Shown: positions 43,678-55,600 of the stretch, in pieces | How positions within the stretch are numbered: position 1 is the first letter of the stretch | Layout: every line of letters begins with the position of its first letter | Assembly (NCBI GenBank): GCA_036346405.1 | Contig: CM070562.1 | Coordinates: forward strand, 67,236,195 to 67,300,194 | DNA length: 64,000 nt | Source of the DNA: Phyllostachys edulis | Taxonomy: Eukaryota; Streptophyta; Magnoliopsida; Poales; Poaceae | Direction: 5' to 3' | Translations under genes and position numbers: made by a program | Notes under the pieces: generated by a model | The model's database searches: none | The model's input: only the letters and a program-made list of their open reading frames with translations | What the model was told of the DNA's origin: nothing

Positions 43678-46600
43678 TGTCGGGACCCAAATATGCTAAT
43701 CTGGACCCTCTGTGTATACTGCATTAGTCCAAGATCACGCTAGTGCACACAGTGACAACATTGATTAAATATCATTCTATATGCAAAGATAACTAAGAAA
43801 TAAGAAAATAACAATAATTATCAGAGTAACAATCTTAAGGTCAAAACTTACAATTAATGCCCCAGAAGGCGGATAACTCAAATAAGGTGCAGCGGAAGGA
43901 AATGGAATAACTTCGGTGAAGCCCATTCATATGCCCATATGCAATCGACTGGGGTAGCACTACCTAGTTCTCTACGATCCTTGAAGTAGACCTTGTTGAC
44001 CAACAATGAACCGATGTAGCCTTCTTCAACTGAACAACATTATTTATAGCAAAGTGAGTACATAGAGTACTCAGCAAGTTGCACCACATAATGCAATTAT
44101 TGATGATGGTTTATTCCAAAGGATATGATATCTATGGTTCTTTTGTATAAAAGCAACAATTGTAGTTAAATATGAATAACAGATTGAAAGCGTAATTTAA
44201 AATAAATAACTATAATAATTTAACAAGTATTTCACAAAGCTCACCAAACCTAATCAATTTATTTCATACAGCCACATGAGTTAAACCACATAGTTGTCCC
44301 TCTCAATAGTTTTATGAAAATCTACCCCTTATGTGAAATCCTTGAGCATGTCCATGATTGAGGACGTGGCTATTCGAATAGATTGTTAACACTCTACAGA
44401 GGTTGTACACTTTACCTACAAGATACAATCAACTTGATCAGAGCTGATCACAACAAAACCTTTCTGAAACTTCATCTCGACGATTGACCCTCCCGATGTG
44501 CACACTACTGACCCCAACCTCACTCATTCGTCCGACGCACACCGTTGGACCTAGAAGCGGTGAACCGTCCATAAATGTGATCTACAGAGTAGTCCACACC
44601 TCCACCCATCATTGAGCACCTAACCTGCTACCTGAGTAATCAATGTCGAGACTCTGTAACTTACTAAGTTATGCATGTCTCATACCAGGCATGTGGTTCA
44701 CAAATCCTTTCCACTCGCCTCAGTCTAAATCTTTTCCCACCCTGTTGATTAAGTGCATCACATGCCATCAACGAGTAACAACATACAACACACAGTTTTT
44801 CCACAAAGTTGTTCCATAATCACTTAGTCAAATTTAGATTTGCAACTCAAAATGATATCAATAACACGTTGCATGGTTAAGCGGACTATTCATGCCTAAC
44901 CAACCCATGTTGGTGTTATGATAATACCAACTACTAATTAAGCAGGTTAGGGTAACAAAAGATCATGGTAATACAATAAAGTGGATATAATCAAATGGGT
45001 GTATAGCTAATCATAAAATATTTAAAGAATTAAATAATTGAAGTAACATGCAATAATTTGAATCAAAGTATTTTTTGCAAAACTGGGTTCGACATGGTCA
45101 AAGGTACAACTCGCCTTGATATAGCAATGATGTCCTTATTTTATCCTCAATCTTCTACTTCTTAGACCTTCAGCTCCTTCGGACGATTCCAAAACCTCAA
45201 CGTCTAATGAGAGAGAAAGTGCAAAAATAAACAAAACTCAAAAAGATAAATCAAATAAACTCCAAATTGAAATTTAATGATACTGGAAGGTGATGAATTT
45301 AGAAACTTGAATAGGTTCAATCTGAGTTTGTATGAGGAAGAACGAGCTCTCGGAAGTTTGATCGGGAAGGAAAATACTAAAAAAGAAAAGGGAGAAAGAA
45401 ACTGACAGGTGGGGTCCACAGAATATTCCCGAGAATCTTTATTTCAAAATTTTTGGAAAAGGTTGAGTGTATGACATGTGGGGCCCACTATAATAATTGA
45501 ATATTCAAGAATTAAAATAATTCTAGAAAAAGGAAAAAGAGAATGACATGTGGGGCCACTAGTCTATGGACCAGGTCCACGAAATAAGGTCAACAGTTCA
45601 CGGCGAACTGGGCTCATGGAATAGTGTCTGACAAGGTGGGGTCACGGGCCATAGACTAGGTTTAGAGTGAACCATGTCTACATGGTTTTGGATCTCGGGT
45701 TAGAGCTTGTGGCTGCCACGCGGACGGTGACTAGGTATGCCATCTACGCACAAAGCTGAGATGGCTGACACGTGGCATGACATGGCACGAGTGAGGTGGC
45801 ACTAGCGGTGTGGTGACACACGGGGCTCGCCGACTCACCGAAGCAAGCGGCCACGACAGCGCGGGTGGAAGGGCAAAATGGGAAGAGGAGATCGAGGCGA
45901 AGATGATGACGCAGGTGAGGTGGCGAGGTGAGAGGCGACGGCGCAATCTTGGCTCTGGTGACGATGGAGTTGCGGCGATGCTTTCGGAAAGGAGAGGGGA
46001 GCATGGGAGAGAACGTCGGATGACGAAGGAGAAGGTGGGGTCGATGAGCGGCAGAGCTCACCGGACAGACGAGGAACGGACGATGAAGGGCGACGGCCGG
46101 AGATGGAAGAGAAGATGAATTCGGGCTACGGTGGACCAAACTTGGAATCGAGGGAGGGGAATTGTAGATCAGTTTGAGGAACATGATATGACGTGGAAGG
46201 ATTCGAGAGGGACTCAGCGGAGAAGTGGAGAATGGAACGGAAGCATTTCGACGGTGGTGGACGCAGCCGGAGGTGGAGAAGACAAAGATGACGCTGGCAA
46301 TCTGGAGCTCAAGAGCTTCGATGGTTGGGAGCAAACAACGGAGGAGGCTGTTGCGGTTTCGATGACGCGAATGGAACGACTTGAGGAGGCACGACAGTGG
46401 AGAATGATACTGCACTGGCGATGCCGGTGTCCAGGAAGATGACTGAGGCGGCGGAGGGCAGAATCTTTCTAGGCGGTGGTGGCTAGGGCACCCGAGGCGA
46501 AGCTAGGGCACACAGGGCGGGCTATTTAAGGCCTGGGGATGCATGCTTGACTCAAATACCAGGGCGGCGGCATGGCAGAGTCCACTCTGGACACGCTCGG

Positions 46601-47046
46601 CGGTGGCGTGGTGCACACGCGTGCGGCGATGGCTACTGGCAGGTGGGCTAAGGGCGCTGGAGCAGCTAACAGCGAGACCCGGCGGCGAAGCGGGTTGGGC
46701 TAGGGAAAAAGACGGGTCGAAGAGAGAGAGAGAGAACAAGTGGGCTGAGCCAATTTGGCCCACGAGGATTTTTTCGAATTAGAAATTGATTTAGGAATTT
46801 AGGAAAATGCTGAAATTCAAATGAGGCAAAATAAATAGCAAATAAATTAAGAAAAATCCAAGAAAATTACTTGAAACGCAACTAACACTATTTTTCATTT
46901 AATTGATGCTTACATTAGTCAAATTAAATATTTCTAATTTTAGAAATTTCCAATTAAGCTTCATTAATTCAAGGAAAATTGGTGAAATTTTTCAGGGAAC
47001 CTAATCTACACAAGATTTTTGAAAACCCAAATTTTTGGACGTTACA
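43678..47046 (-). mobile_element. Solo Tekay-like gypsy LTR, minus strand, TSD ATCCA
   Basis: 3369 bp, reading on the minus strand from TGTAACGTCCAAAAATTTGG (47046) to TTTGGGTCCCGACA (43678), flanked by perfect ATCCA (43673-43677 and 47047-47051). It is the clearest complete LTR of the family and defines its order: AT-rich start, CT-rich tract, GC-rich leader with Pro/Arg-rich shadow frames (45731-46763), CACATGTGGGG block, GATCATGTCGAACCC-type block, the CTATTCGAATAG palindrome (44370-44381) and GTGCACTAGC before the end. It inserted into another LTR of the same family. Confidence 0.88.
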
Positions 47047-47051
47047 ATCCA

Positions 47052-47913
47052 CCTGACTCTAGATCACAATGTTTCATCCACTTGACTCTAGACATCAAGT
47101 TCCATCCATCCAACTCTAGATACGAGGTTCCATCCACCTACAATCATCTTGTTACTACAACATTTTTAAGTTAATATGCTCATATCCCACATTTTATCAA
47201 AACTAACCATGACCGGGGGCACAGCTATTCGAATAAAGTATACACTTTGTAGAGGTTGTATAGCTTTACTCACAATGTATGATTAACTTTTGATGTCCGA
47301 CTGACAGACTTCTGTTGGGTGCCACTAAAAAGATCATAAAAGGCATTTACAATAACTCGCCATAATGCTACATCATCCAATAGGTTTGATCCTGGGGCGT
47401 TAGAACAACATTAACTCCGAGGAACCTACCATTGGGGGAGTATATGTATCCTTAGTACCACCACAATACTCAATGGGTGCGTACACATAGATATGTGTTC
47501 CTACAGCCTAGGTCCAACAACCCAATCCAAACTACCCGCAATATGGCGATAGCATCACGACTCGGTAAGTTATTCAGCCAGGTTAGTCCTACACTAGACT
47601 TGTGGTTGAACGTTTATTAGTTTCAGAAATATGGCACATGATTTAGTCCTTAATCGACTCAGGCGAGACAATCCACAAATCCATATCTCGTGCAATCTTA
47701 GCACCCACATCCTACAACCTACTCGCCCAAGTCTCCACCATTTTATAAAATATTTTCATGTACCCAGTGGTAACCCACGTTACCACACTAAGAAGCATAC
47801 AATGTCCCAAGTGTTGTAATGACGATGTTTGTGCCATATTCAAATTAACAAGTGTTGTAATGACAACGTTTGTGTCATATTTAAATTAACCAGTAAGCAT
47901 CACTAAGCATAAC
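47052..47913 (-). mobile_element. Outer Tekay-like LTR, minus strand, part 3
   Basis: Continues the LTR of 37510-38501 after two nested insertions: the tandem unit TTCCATCCACTTGACTCTAG, then the family block with CTATTCGAATAA (47225-47236, one mismatch to the palindrome), and an exact-order 41-bp tandem duplication at 47812-47893 (AAGTGTTGTAATGACGATGT type). It ends at the Tat3 insertion point ATAAC. Confidence 0.65.
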
Positions 47914-48475
47914 TGACGAGGATTCTTGACTAGGTCAACCTTTCTCGGTCAAAGTAAGAGTTCCTGTCAAGGGGGTTCACTTAATATAGGCCTATTATAT
48001 AACAGTTCTGAACCTACAACCAATTTATAAAAGAAGTTTAATTCCCTTTATTACAGCCAAACTAGTCAACGACCAGTTTAGGTCATGGACGGCCAGCTAT
48101 GGACATTGTCTGACTAGTTATACATCTTTTGACAATCCCCGATGAACAAACTGGTCGGGAGACACCAACAGTTACCCAATTAACCACTAGGCATCTCTAA
48201 GCATAACTGACAAGGATTCTTGACCAAGTCAACCTTTTTGGGTCAAAGCCAGAGTTCCTATCAAAAGGGGTCCACTTAATATAGGCCTACTATATAACGG
48301 TTCTGAACCTACAACCAATTTATAAAGGAATTTTAATTCCCTTTATTACGGTCAAACTAGTCGATAGCCAGTTTAGGTCATGGATGACCAGCTATGGACA
48401 TTGTTTGACTAGTTATACAACTTTTGACAATCCCCGACAAACAAACTAGTCAGGAGACACCAACAGTTACCCACG
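47884..48475 (+). repeat. 294-bp tandem duplication spanning the Tat3 LTR start and its flank
   Basis: AATTAACCAGTAAGCATCAC.. with the LTR start TGACGAGGATTC (47914) is repeated 294 bp later as AATTAACCACTAGGCATCTC with TGACAAGGATTC (48208). Each copy has 30 bp of flanking DNA including ATAAC plus the first ~264 bp of the LTR, with a moderate number of differences. Confidence 0.8.
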
Positions 48476-49017
48476 TGACTGGTGGGAAGGTGACTTTTGG
48501 TGCATTTGGCAACTTACAACAGTTGGCCAACGGATGCGGCGGTTCAAGACTCTCCCAGTGAACGTGCGTGAAGATTAGAGGTGCCTTAAGCGGCATTAAC
48601 TACCACGCCTTCAAATACTATAAAGGGGTAACCCACGTTCTCTGTAACAATAAGTTATATAGATTGCTAAGAGGTCTACGAACACTTTTGGGAAAACGTC
48701 AACGTTTGTTGGCTTATTTGGAAAATAAAAATAGAGTACGTTTTAAGAAATTAATTAGTCAGTTGGATATTCGGGAGAAGTAATTTAATCGTTCAAATTT
48801 TTTTCTTATTTTATTAGTAGTCTTAGATTTTTTTTATTTCGATGAGCCTCAAGTATTCATTCATTAGTCACGATCATTACGTTCATTCTGTAATATCCTT
48901 TGTATTCCCATACAAACACTTAGTGTGTCCACAATATATGGTCTTCACTTTGATAGCGTTCTCACATTACATTCCCGAGTAAGTTTGATAGGGAACTCTG
49001 TGTTCCGATCATCAACA
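48208..49017 (+). repeat. Tat3 5' LTR
   Basis: 810 bp from the second LTR start to AACA. It carries CTATAAAGGGG (about 48619) as a TATA-like site, at the same relative place as in Tat1. A 71-codon open frame at 48568-48783 is an LTR shadow. Confidence 0.75.
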
Positions 49018-49094
49018 GTTGGCACTAGAAGGAGGGCGCCATCAATCTGAAGATCACCCTCTGAATCCAAAGATTTCTTCACTGTGATGTCCTC

Positions 49095-49256
49095 ATGGCC
49101 TCACCGATGGACTACGAAGAGAATTCCTTCGATCTCGACAACTACGCTCGCCTCACGATGGAGGACTACACACCTAAGGAGGCGTGCAAGTGCGACTTTT
49201 TCGATGAGTACATTCCAGAGAAGAAGCCCTCAACGCCCTCAAACCAATCCGTTGGG
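49095..49256 (+). pseudogene. Tat3 gag, amino-terminal segment
   Basis: Starts MASPMDYEENSFDLDNYARL, paralleling the Tat1 gag start, and continues acidic to about 49256, where the TSD AGTAA and a 10-kb LTR insertion interrupt it. The frame resumes at 59697. Confidence 0.8.
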
Positions 49257-49532
49257 AGTAATGTAACACCCTGGTTTTCGGAGTCTTTTTGAATTTTGCA
49301 AAATAAAAAGAACCATTTTGTTTTGATGAGAATTCAAAGCTTAACTTGAGATTTTAAAAGATCTTTAAATGACTAAACCAAACTTCAACTAAATCGGTTC
49401 GGTTTCTTTTGGAGTTGCTGGAGTTTTTCCTTTTCTCCGTTTGCCCCGTGCCTTCTCTCGGCCCAGTTCTATCTTTCTTCTTGGGAAGACCTCCCTGGTG
49501 CTTAGACCTCCCTCGAGTTCAGACCTCCTCTT

Positions 49533-51094
49533 TGTTGGAAATATGCCCTAGAGGCAATCATAGAGATGATTATATTTCATCATGTTCACAATATTTGATA
49601 ATATGTTATCTTGTTCCTTGAATGAATCATCAGTCATGAAGATTAATGAGTATGTGACTTGTTGGTGAAGCTCTTTTTAACTTATGATGATGTCATTCTA
49701 AAAATATCCCTGGTCGAAAGTCACTGGTCGGAACACTAGTGACTCTACGACCAGCACATGTATTGATTGATGACCACGTTTCACCGGTCATGGATATAGG
49801 GATATCAAATCAATAATGTGGACACGTGTTAGAGAACATGGTGTTGGATAAGACCCACCTTGAGACACTATTGAGATTGTTATGATTCTATGTGTCGTTA
49901 GTTGGTCTCAAGCAATGATGATGTATAATCCTTAGACCCGAGATCAAGATGGTTTCCTACATGTGTAATAGCACTCTTAGGGGTTGCCAAACGCCGCTTT
50001 CAATCGGGTGGTTATAAAGGTAGCTTTGGGTATGCTATGAAACATGCAGAGGGATGTGACTGGTCGGATATGGATTTGCCCTCCTAACATAACAGAGAGA
50101 TATCTCCGCCCTCAAGTGGTCGGATAAAGAAAGTGCATGGCCATGCCATCGGTGGTCAAGAGTTCACCACATAAGGTTATCCGATACTCGACGAGAAAGC
50201 ATTGAATACCCATGGATGACACAATATCTCACCCGGAGTTCAACCAGATATCGTGAGGCAAAGGGAGAATACATGAGAAGGTCATTAGTTCGACCACCAC
50301 GGACCGTCGATGGAGATACAAGCAAGTCGAGATCGGTCGAACGTAATCACAGAGTGGTCGAAACCAAGTCGTAAGGAGTTACGAGTTGGTCGTGATCGAA
50401 TCTGGCCGGTCAGATAGAGATAGGACACGGTCGTAAGTGATGAGGACCTGGTCGAGATCATATTGCATTAAGGTTCGTCCGATATAATTTGTGTGTATTC
50501 GGAATCGTTATGTCCTGCTAGGAACCGCTTTTACTCGTGGGTCGGAAAGGGTTTCCGAGGCACAACCGAACTACACATGAACCTAACGGGTCACACACTT
50601 AACGGTTGAACAAACCAAGACGAATACGATTCAGAACGTGTTTGGATAGGATCCATCACGGGCACTATATAAGGAGATGCATGAGGTCATTGGGAATATA
50701 GAGTTGACGCAAGTTGCCCTACCGAAACCCTAGCCGCCATCTTCTTGAGTGCCTCCCCGTGCGATTTGGTGCTAGCACACTAGCGCATTTGTTGTTCCTT
50801 CCCTGGACGTGTGGATACCATAGAGGCGCTTCTACGTTGTTGCGCTTAAGGACGATCCGCGATCTTCGCAAGGAACTGCAGAGGCGCTAGAGGAGACGAT
50901 CAACTCACGAGGACGCTGGACGATCGACTACAACCAGTACATCGACGCTTCTTCGTCGACCAGTCGCTTCGACACTTCTTCACGCTCTCTGGCGTCTAGT
51001 GGTAACGATCTGTGATCATCTTCTTGCTTGGCTTCCTGGTTTGCGTGGTAGAAATTTTGAATTGTTGCTATCGTAGCCTACCCGTATCCCAACA
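49533..51094 (+). mobile_element. Solo LTR of an Angela/BARE-type Copia element, TSD CTCTT
   Basis: Starts TGTTGGAAATATGCCCTAGA and ends CCCGTATCCCAACA, 1562 bp, flanked by perfect CTCTT (49528-49532 and 51095-51099). It is related to 12975-14298. GGTCG words are unusually frequent in 50280-50470, which may be an expanded section relative to the shorter copy. Confidence 0.93.
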
Positions 51095-51109
51095 CTCTTA
51101 ACCTCTCGG

Positions 51110-52220
51110 GACCTCCCCTTGTGCCCGTTGCTTGGACTTTCCTTTAGTCCAGTTCTCTTCAGACCTCTTTGTTGGTTTGAATCTCTTCAGACCTCTTTGT
51201 TGGTTTGAATCTCTTTAGACCTCTTTGTTGGTTTGAATCTCTTTGTGATTTAGACCTCTTTTTGTCCAAACCTCCCTTTTTTGTCCAGACCTCTCTTGCG
51301 GTTCGGACCTCCCTCCTTGTCCAGACCACCCTTCGGGTTGACCTCCCTTTGGGACGCATCCACCCCCCGAGGCGTTTTAGCTCGGGTTTGTGTTTCAAAT
51401 GTTCTTGATTTCAAAATTCAAATTTCCGGTTGAATCCCCCTTTCATTTGGACCTCCTTGTGTCCATTTGAACCTTCTTTGAACTTCCCTCGTGTCCGCTC
51501 AGCTTCTGCTCCTCCGCGCCTCTTCCTCTCTGTCGCTCCTCTCCTTTGGCTCCATCTTGACCGTCAGGACCTCCCTCGGGTTCATCCTAGCCGTCGAGAC
51601 CTCCTTTGCTTTTATCTTGACCGTTGAGACCTCTTTTGATCTCATCTTAACCGTCAAGCCCTCCCCTTGTTTCATCTCCTCCGTTGGATCCTCCTTTTCA
51701 TTTGATCTCCCTTTTCCTTCACGTGGTCCGATCCAGCGCCCGCGCCTTTCCCCTCTCGAGGAGCGTCCGATTGAGCTTGGGTAGTCCGATGGAGATAAAC
51801 GTTCAGGCGGTCTGAACGTTCCTATCACCTCGGTCCACCCGATCAAAATCGGACGGCTCTGCTTCATCGCGCCTCTTTCCTTGTCCTTTGGACCTCCTCG
51901 TCCTCTAAACCTCTGCGTGGTCTTTTTGCAAAGACCACCCTCTGTGGGTCTTTTCGCAAAGACCACACCTCCCCTTGAGGTCACGACTTCCTCTCTTTTT
52001 GTCGTTTTGCCGCGTCCTCCTCTCGTTTGTCATTTTACCACGACCTCCCCTTGAGGTCGCGACCTCCTCCTTTTGTCGTGTTCCGCGACCTCCTGTGGTC
52101 GGACCTCCCTGTGGTCTTTTTGTAAAGACCACCCTTCTCGGTCTTTCTGCAAAGACCACCTCTGCGGGTCAGGACCTCCCTTGACCTCTGCGGGACGTCC
52201 TCAAGGTCTCTGCAGGACCT
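51110..52220. repeat. GACCTCC-rich tandem arrays in the LTR
   Basis: 51160-51245 has four near-exact copies of a 27-bp unit containing TTCAGACCTCTTTGTTGGTT. 51280-51700 and 51890-52220 have scattered GACCTCCCTT and GTCTTTTTGCAAAGACCAC units, the latter a perfect hairpin-forming word (TCTTTTTGCAAAGA-type). Counterparts lie at 6340-7040 on the other strand. Confidence 0.7.
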
Positions 52221-52665
52221 CCCGCCTAAGCTTTGACTGGCCCCATTTATCAGTCACGCTCCTTTTCTTTTTCCGGCCATATCTTTGGGGCCACAGAAGT
52301 CTTCGTGCATTTAATGCTGATTGACTCGCATTAAATGATGTCACTTTTTGCAGCACCCGTTCTTTCTCTTGTCTCTTCTTTTACCTGCTCCTATCTTTTC
52401 CTTCACTTACTTTTGGGACACGCGAGTGCCTTGGAACTCCCAGCAGCTTCGGTTACATAAGATTGAGCAGCCTTTCATCTTTACCTTTTTCCTCATTTCC
52501 AGTTCTCTTACTCTTCCGACCAGCTCTTGGACCTCCTTCCAAGCTGTTGGTTCTTCTCGAGCAGCACCTTGGACCTCCTCCAAACCGTTGAAGCCTCTCT
52601 ATTGGTTTTATTTTGGTGTTTCATTGGAGTTCATTTGAATCTTACTTGAACTTTATTTGAGCCGC

Positions 52666-55600
52666 TGTGAGAACCCGTGGTATTTAGCTTGTAATGATTA
52701 GTCATCCAATTGACCCTAGCATCACAAACAAAATATCCTACGCCTCAGGACAATGTGTACCTCCCAGAATTGTTGTACACACACCCTTTTACAAAATCAT
52801 GCATCAATTCTATACAAGCACAGAACCGAAGCAAGAACTTAAAAAGCAAAAGACATACATAAAAGAGCTATCATAACAAGGGCCCACTGGCCAAATAACA
52901 GCTAGGGAAACATAAATAACAGCGGAAGCAAAAGCCATAAGATGGTGATAAACAAAAGCCAACCGGTTTGCCATTAGCCCACAAGGCAACCGACTGGGCC
53001 GCCAGCTAGTCGTCAAAGTCGGAATCCGTCTCACGATAGCCGATCCCTTGGGGATCAACCTCCTCTGCAACAATTAAGCAATGCAAATGAGTACAAAAAT
53101 GTACTCGCAAGACTTACAAGTAACAGCCTATACATAGCTACATGCAAGCTTAATCAAAGGAGAAGGCTCTAGGTTCATTTTCAGCATAAAGCAAGTTTTC
53201 CTTTGCAATAATGTAATAACTTGAAAGCAATTTTGCAATCTGTTTTTATTGTTCAAATAACAGCGAGACAGATAATTAAATAACAATAAGACAACCTGGA
53301 AGTGACCAACCCAATAGCCACTACAACAATAGCACGAATTCCCTATTCGTACCACCCACAATAAATTTTAATTAAAAGGTTATAGTCTAGCTCTCGAAAG
53401 ACCTCCCCAAGCGTGTCCATAACCTAGGATAAGGCTATTCGAATAGTTTGAACCCTGCAGGGGTGTACCAATGTACCCACACGTTAGACCGCCTTTTTGC
53501 CAAGCTATTTAGCACACTTCCTTTGGTATGCCGGAACGGCTAAGTCCTACGAGACGCTTTCCAATGGATTGTGCTAATTAAGAGTCGCACGTATAGGGGT
53601 TAACCCTTAGTGCTCACACTAAGGACCCATACGAAGAGTAGGATACACCGGCCCAGCTCAAGCCGTTGCGGATGCTCCCCTCATTTCCCAACAACACACA
53701 TTTTTCTCTATAACTACCACCAGCGACTCATTAATTAACACCTCCCAAAGTACTAAGTCAAGAGAGGTCCCATATCCCCCTCGTATGGTTAGCACGCAAA
53801 AATGCTTGGTTTAGTGTAACAACATGTTCGGTCCTTGCTGACTCAGGCATACCACCACACACCAGATAATCACACCATCTTACCATATGCCCAAGTCTCA
53901 AACATTTTATTTTCAGTTTTATACTTTACAAAGTAACAAAGCACAAAGTGCTGGATATAAGGTAATAATAAGATTTGTGTGATCAAAGTTATCGACTAAG
54001 TCGATAACCACCCAATTCTACCGGTAACTAAGCATTTCTAAGCATGACACCGAAAAGACAATAAAAGACTATAATTCAATCACCAGGCTATAATTCACCG
54101 GCGAGATTAGTAACTTAAGGTTAGTGGCAGGGGATAATAATTTAAGGGCAACCATGCAATAGGGTTAGCTACCTCTAAACGGTAAAATTACTTTGACACA
54201 AAAGCATGCATACGTACAATTTGTAAATAAAGTATTAGACTTTTAAAAATAATGGGATTGATATGATCAAACTGCTTACCTTACTGGAGATGCTCAACCT
54301 GCTGTAGAGGATCACTTTCGTAATCAACGAACTCGTCGGCACCTAACGAAAGAATGAAAAAGAACCGATAAGAACGAAGAACACCGAAAAGACTCAAAAA
54401 CCAACTTCAAAGAAAAGCCATGAAATTTTTACAGTAGGTAGAGCATGATTTTTAAGAAATTTAGCAACAAGAACCAATTGAATTGGATACTCAATGCTAA
54501 AGTTATGGCCAAAACAATTTCAGCTGGTTGGAAAAAAACTGAAAAAATTCATCTCGGGTACTGTTCATCCGAAATTAAATTTTTAGCACAAATTTCTAGA
54601 GAGGTGGTGCACCTGAAATTTTTATGGTAAACAAAGCACCTCATGAGATGAACAACACAATTTGATTCACCTCAGTTGGAGCTAGGATGCATTTTCTATG
54701 ATTTTTCAAAGACAAGAAAATGTGCACAAGATAAATACCACCACAGAAGCTTAAAAGGCCACAACAAGGCTAAGACCTATTTTACAAATAAGCACACTAA
54801 CAAAGAAAACCAATAAACTTGGTTTCACTCAAAAGGAGCTACAGAGAATTACTTATGCATTTTTCAAGTTAAATGAATTTTTAATGCAACAAATAAAGCT
54901 AAACCTAAAATAAATCCACTAACAACTTTTTCTGGAACAGAACCAAGCCTCCAACCATTTTTAGATTAAAGCTTAGTTAAAACCAGAACTAACAAAATTT
55001 GAATCAACCGAAAAGGAGTTAAAATGAAATAGTTATGCAATTTTGAAGTTTAACACATTTTACAGTTCACAAATAAAAGCTCTCGGGTTTTTATTTATAC
55101 TAACTCAAAGAGGAAAAACCTGGGCCGTTGAGATTGAATCCAACGGCCCACGCGAGTTGGACGATCGGACGCGCGCACAGCCCACGCGAGCTAACCGTTG
55201 GATTAGATCTAACGGTCCACAGCGAGGGAGGCGTTTGGACGGTCCGAACGTCCCACACGATCTGGAGCGCAGATCTGAAAACGAACGGCTCAGGGCGAAG
55301 GTAACGTTCGGACTGTCCGAACGTTCCAACGAATCTGAGCCACAGATCTAGAAATGGACGGTCCAAAGCTACAGGAGGTCTGGGGGTCCGAAAGTCCCAC
55401 AGATCTTGACGGTAGATCTCAAAATGGATGGCTGGGGTTCGGTGGTCCGAACGTTCCAAAAGATCTGGGTCGTTGATCTAGATCTGACGATCCAGAGAGA
55501 ACACCACGTTGCGCACGCGCACAATGAGGGTTTAAGTGGTGCTGAGCCCACATGTAAGCGACTATTAAGCTACTCACCGTGGGATTAAACACACAGGGCC

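Noticed and set aside
45731..46763. Apparent genes of up to 223 codons on both strands
   Set aside because: GC-rich section of a solo LTR bounded by TSD ATCCA. Low-complexity shadow translations.
48568..48783. 71-codon frame with a basic end
   Set aside because: It lies entirely within the U3/R region of the Tat3 LTR next to its TATA-like site. No similarity recognised.
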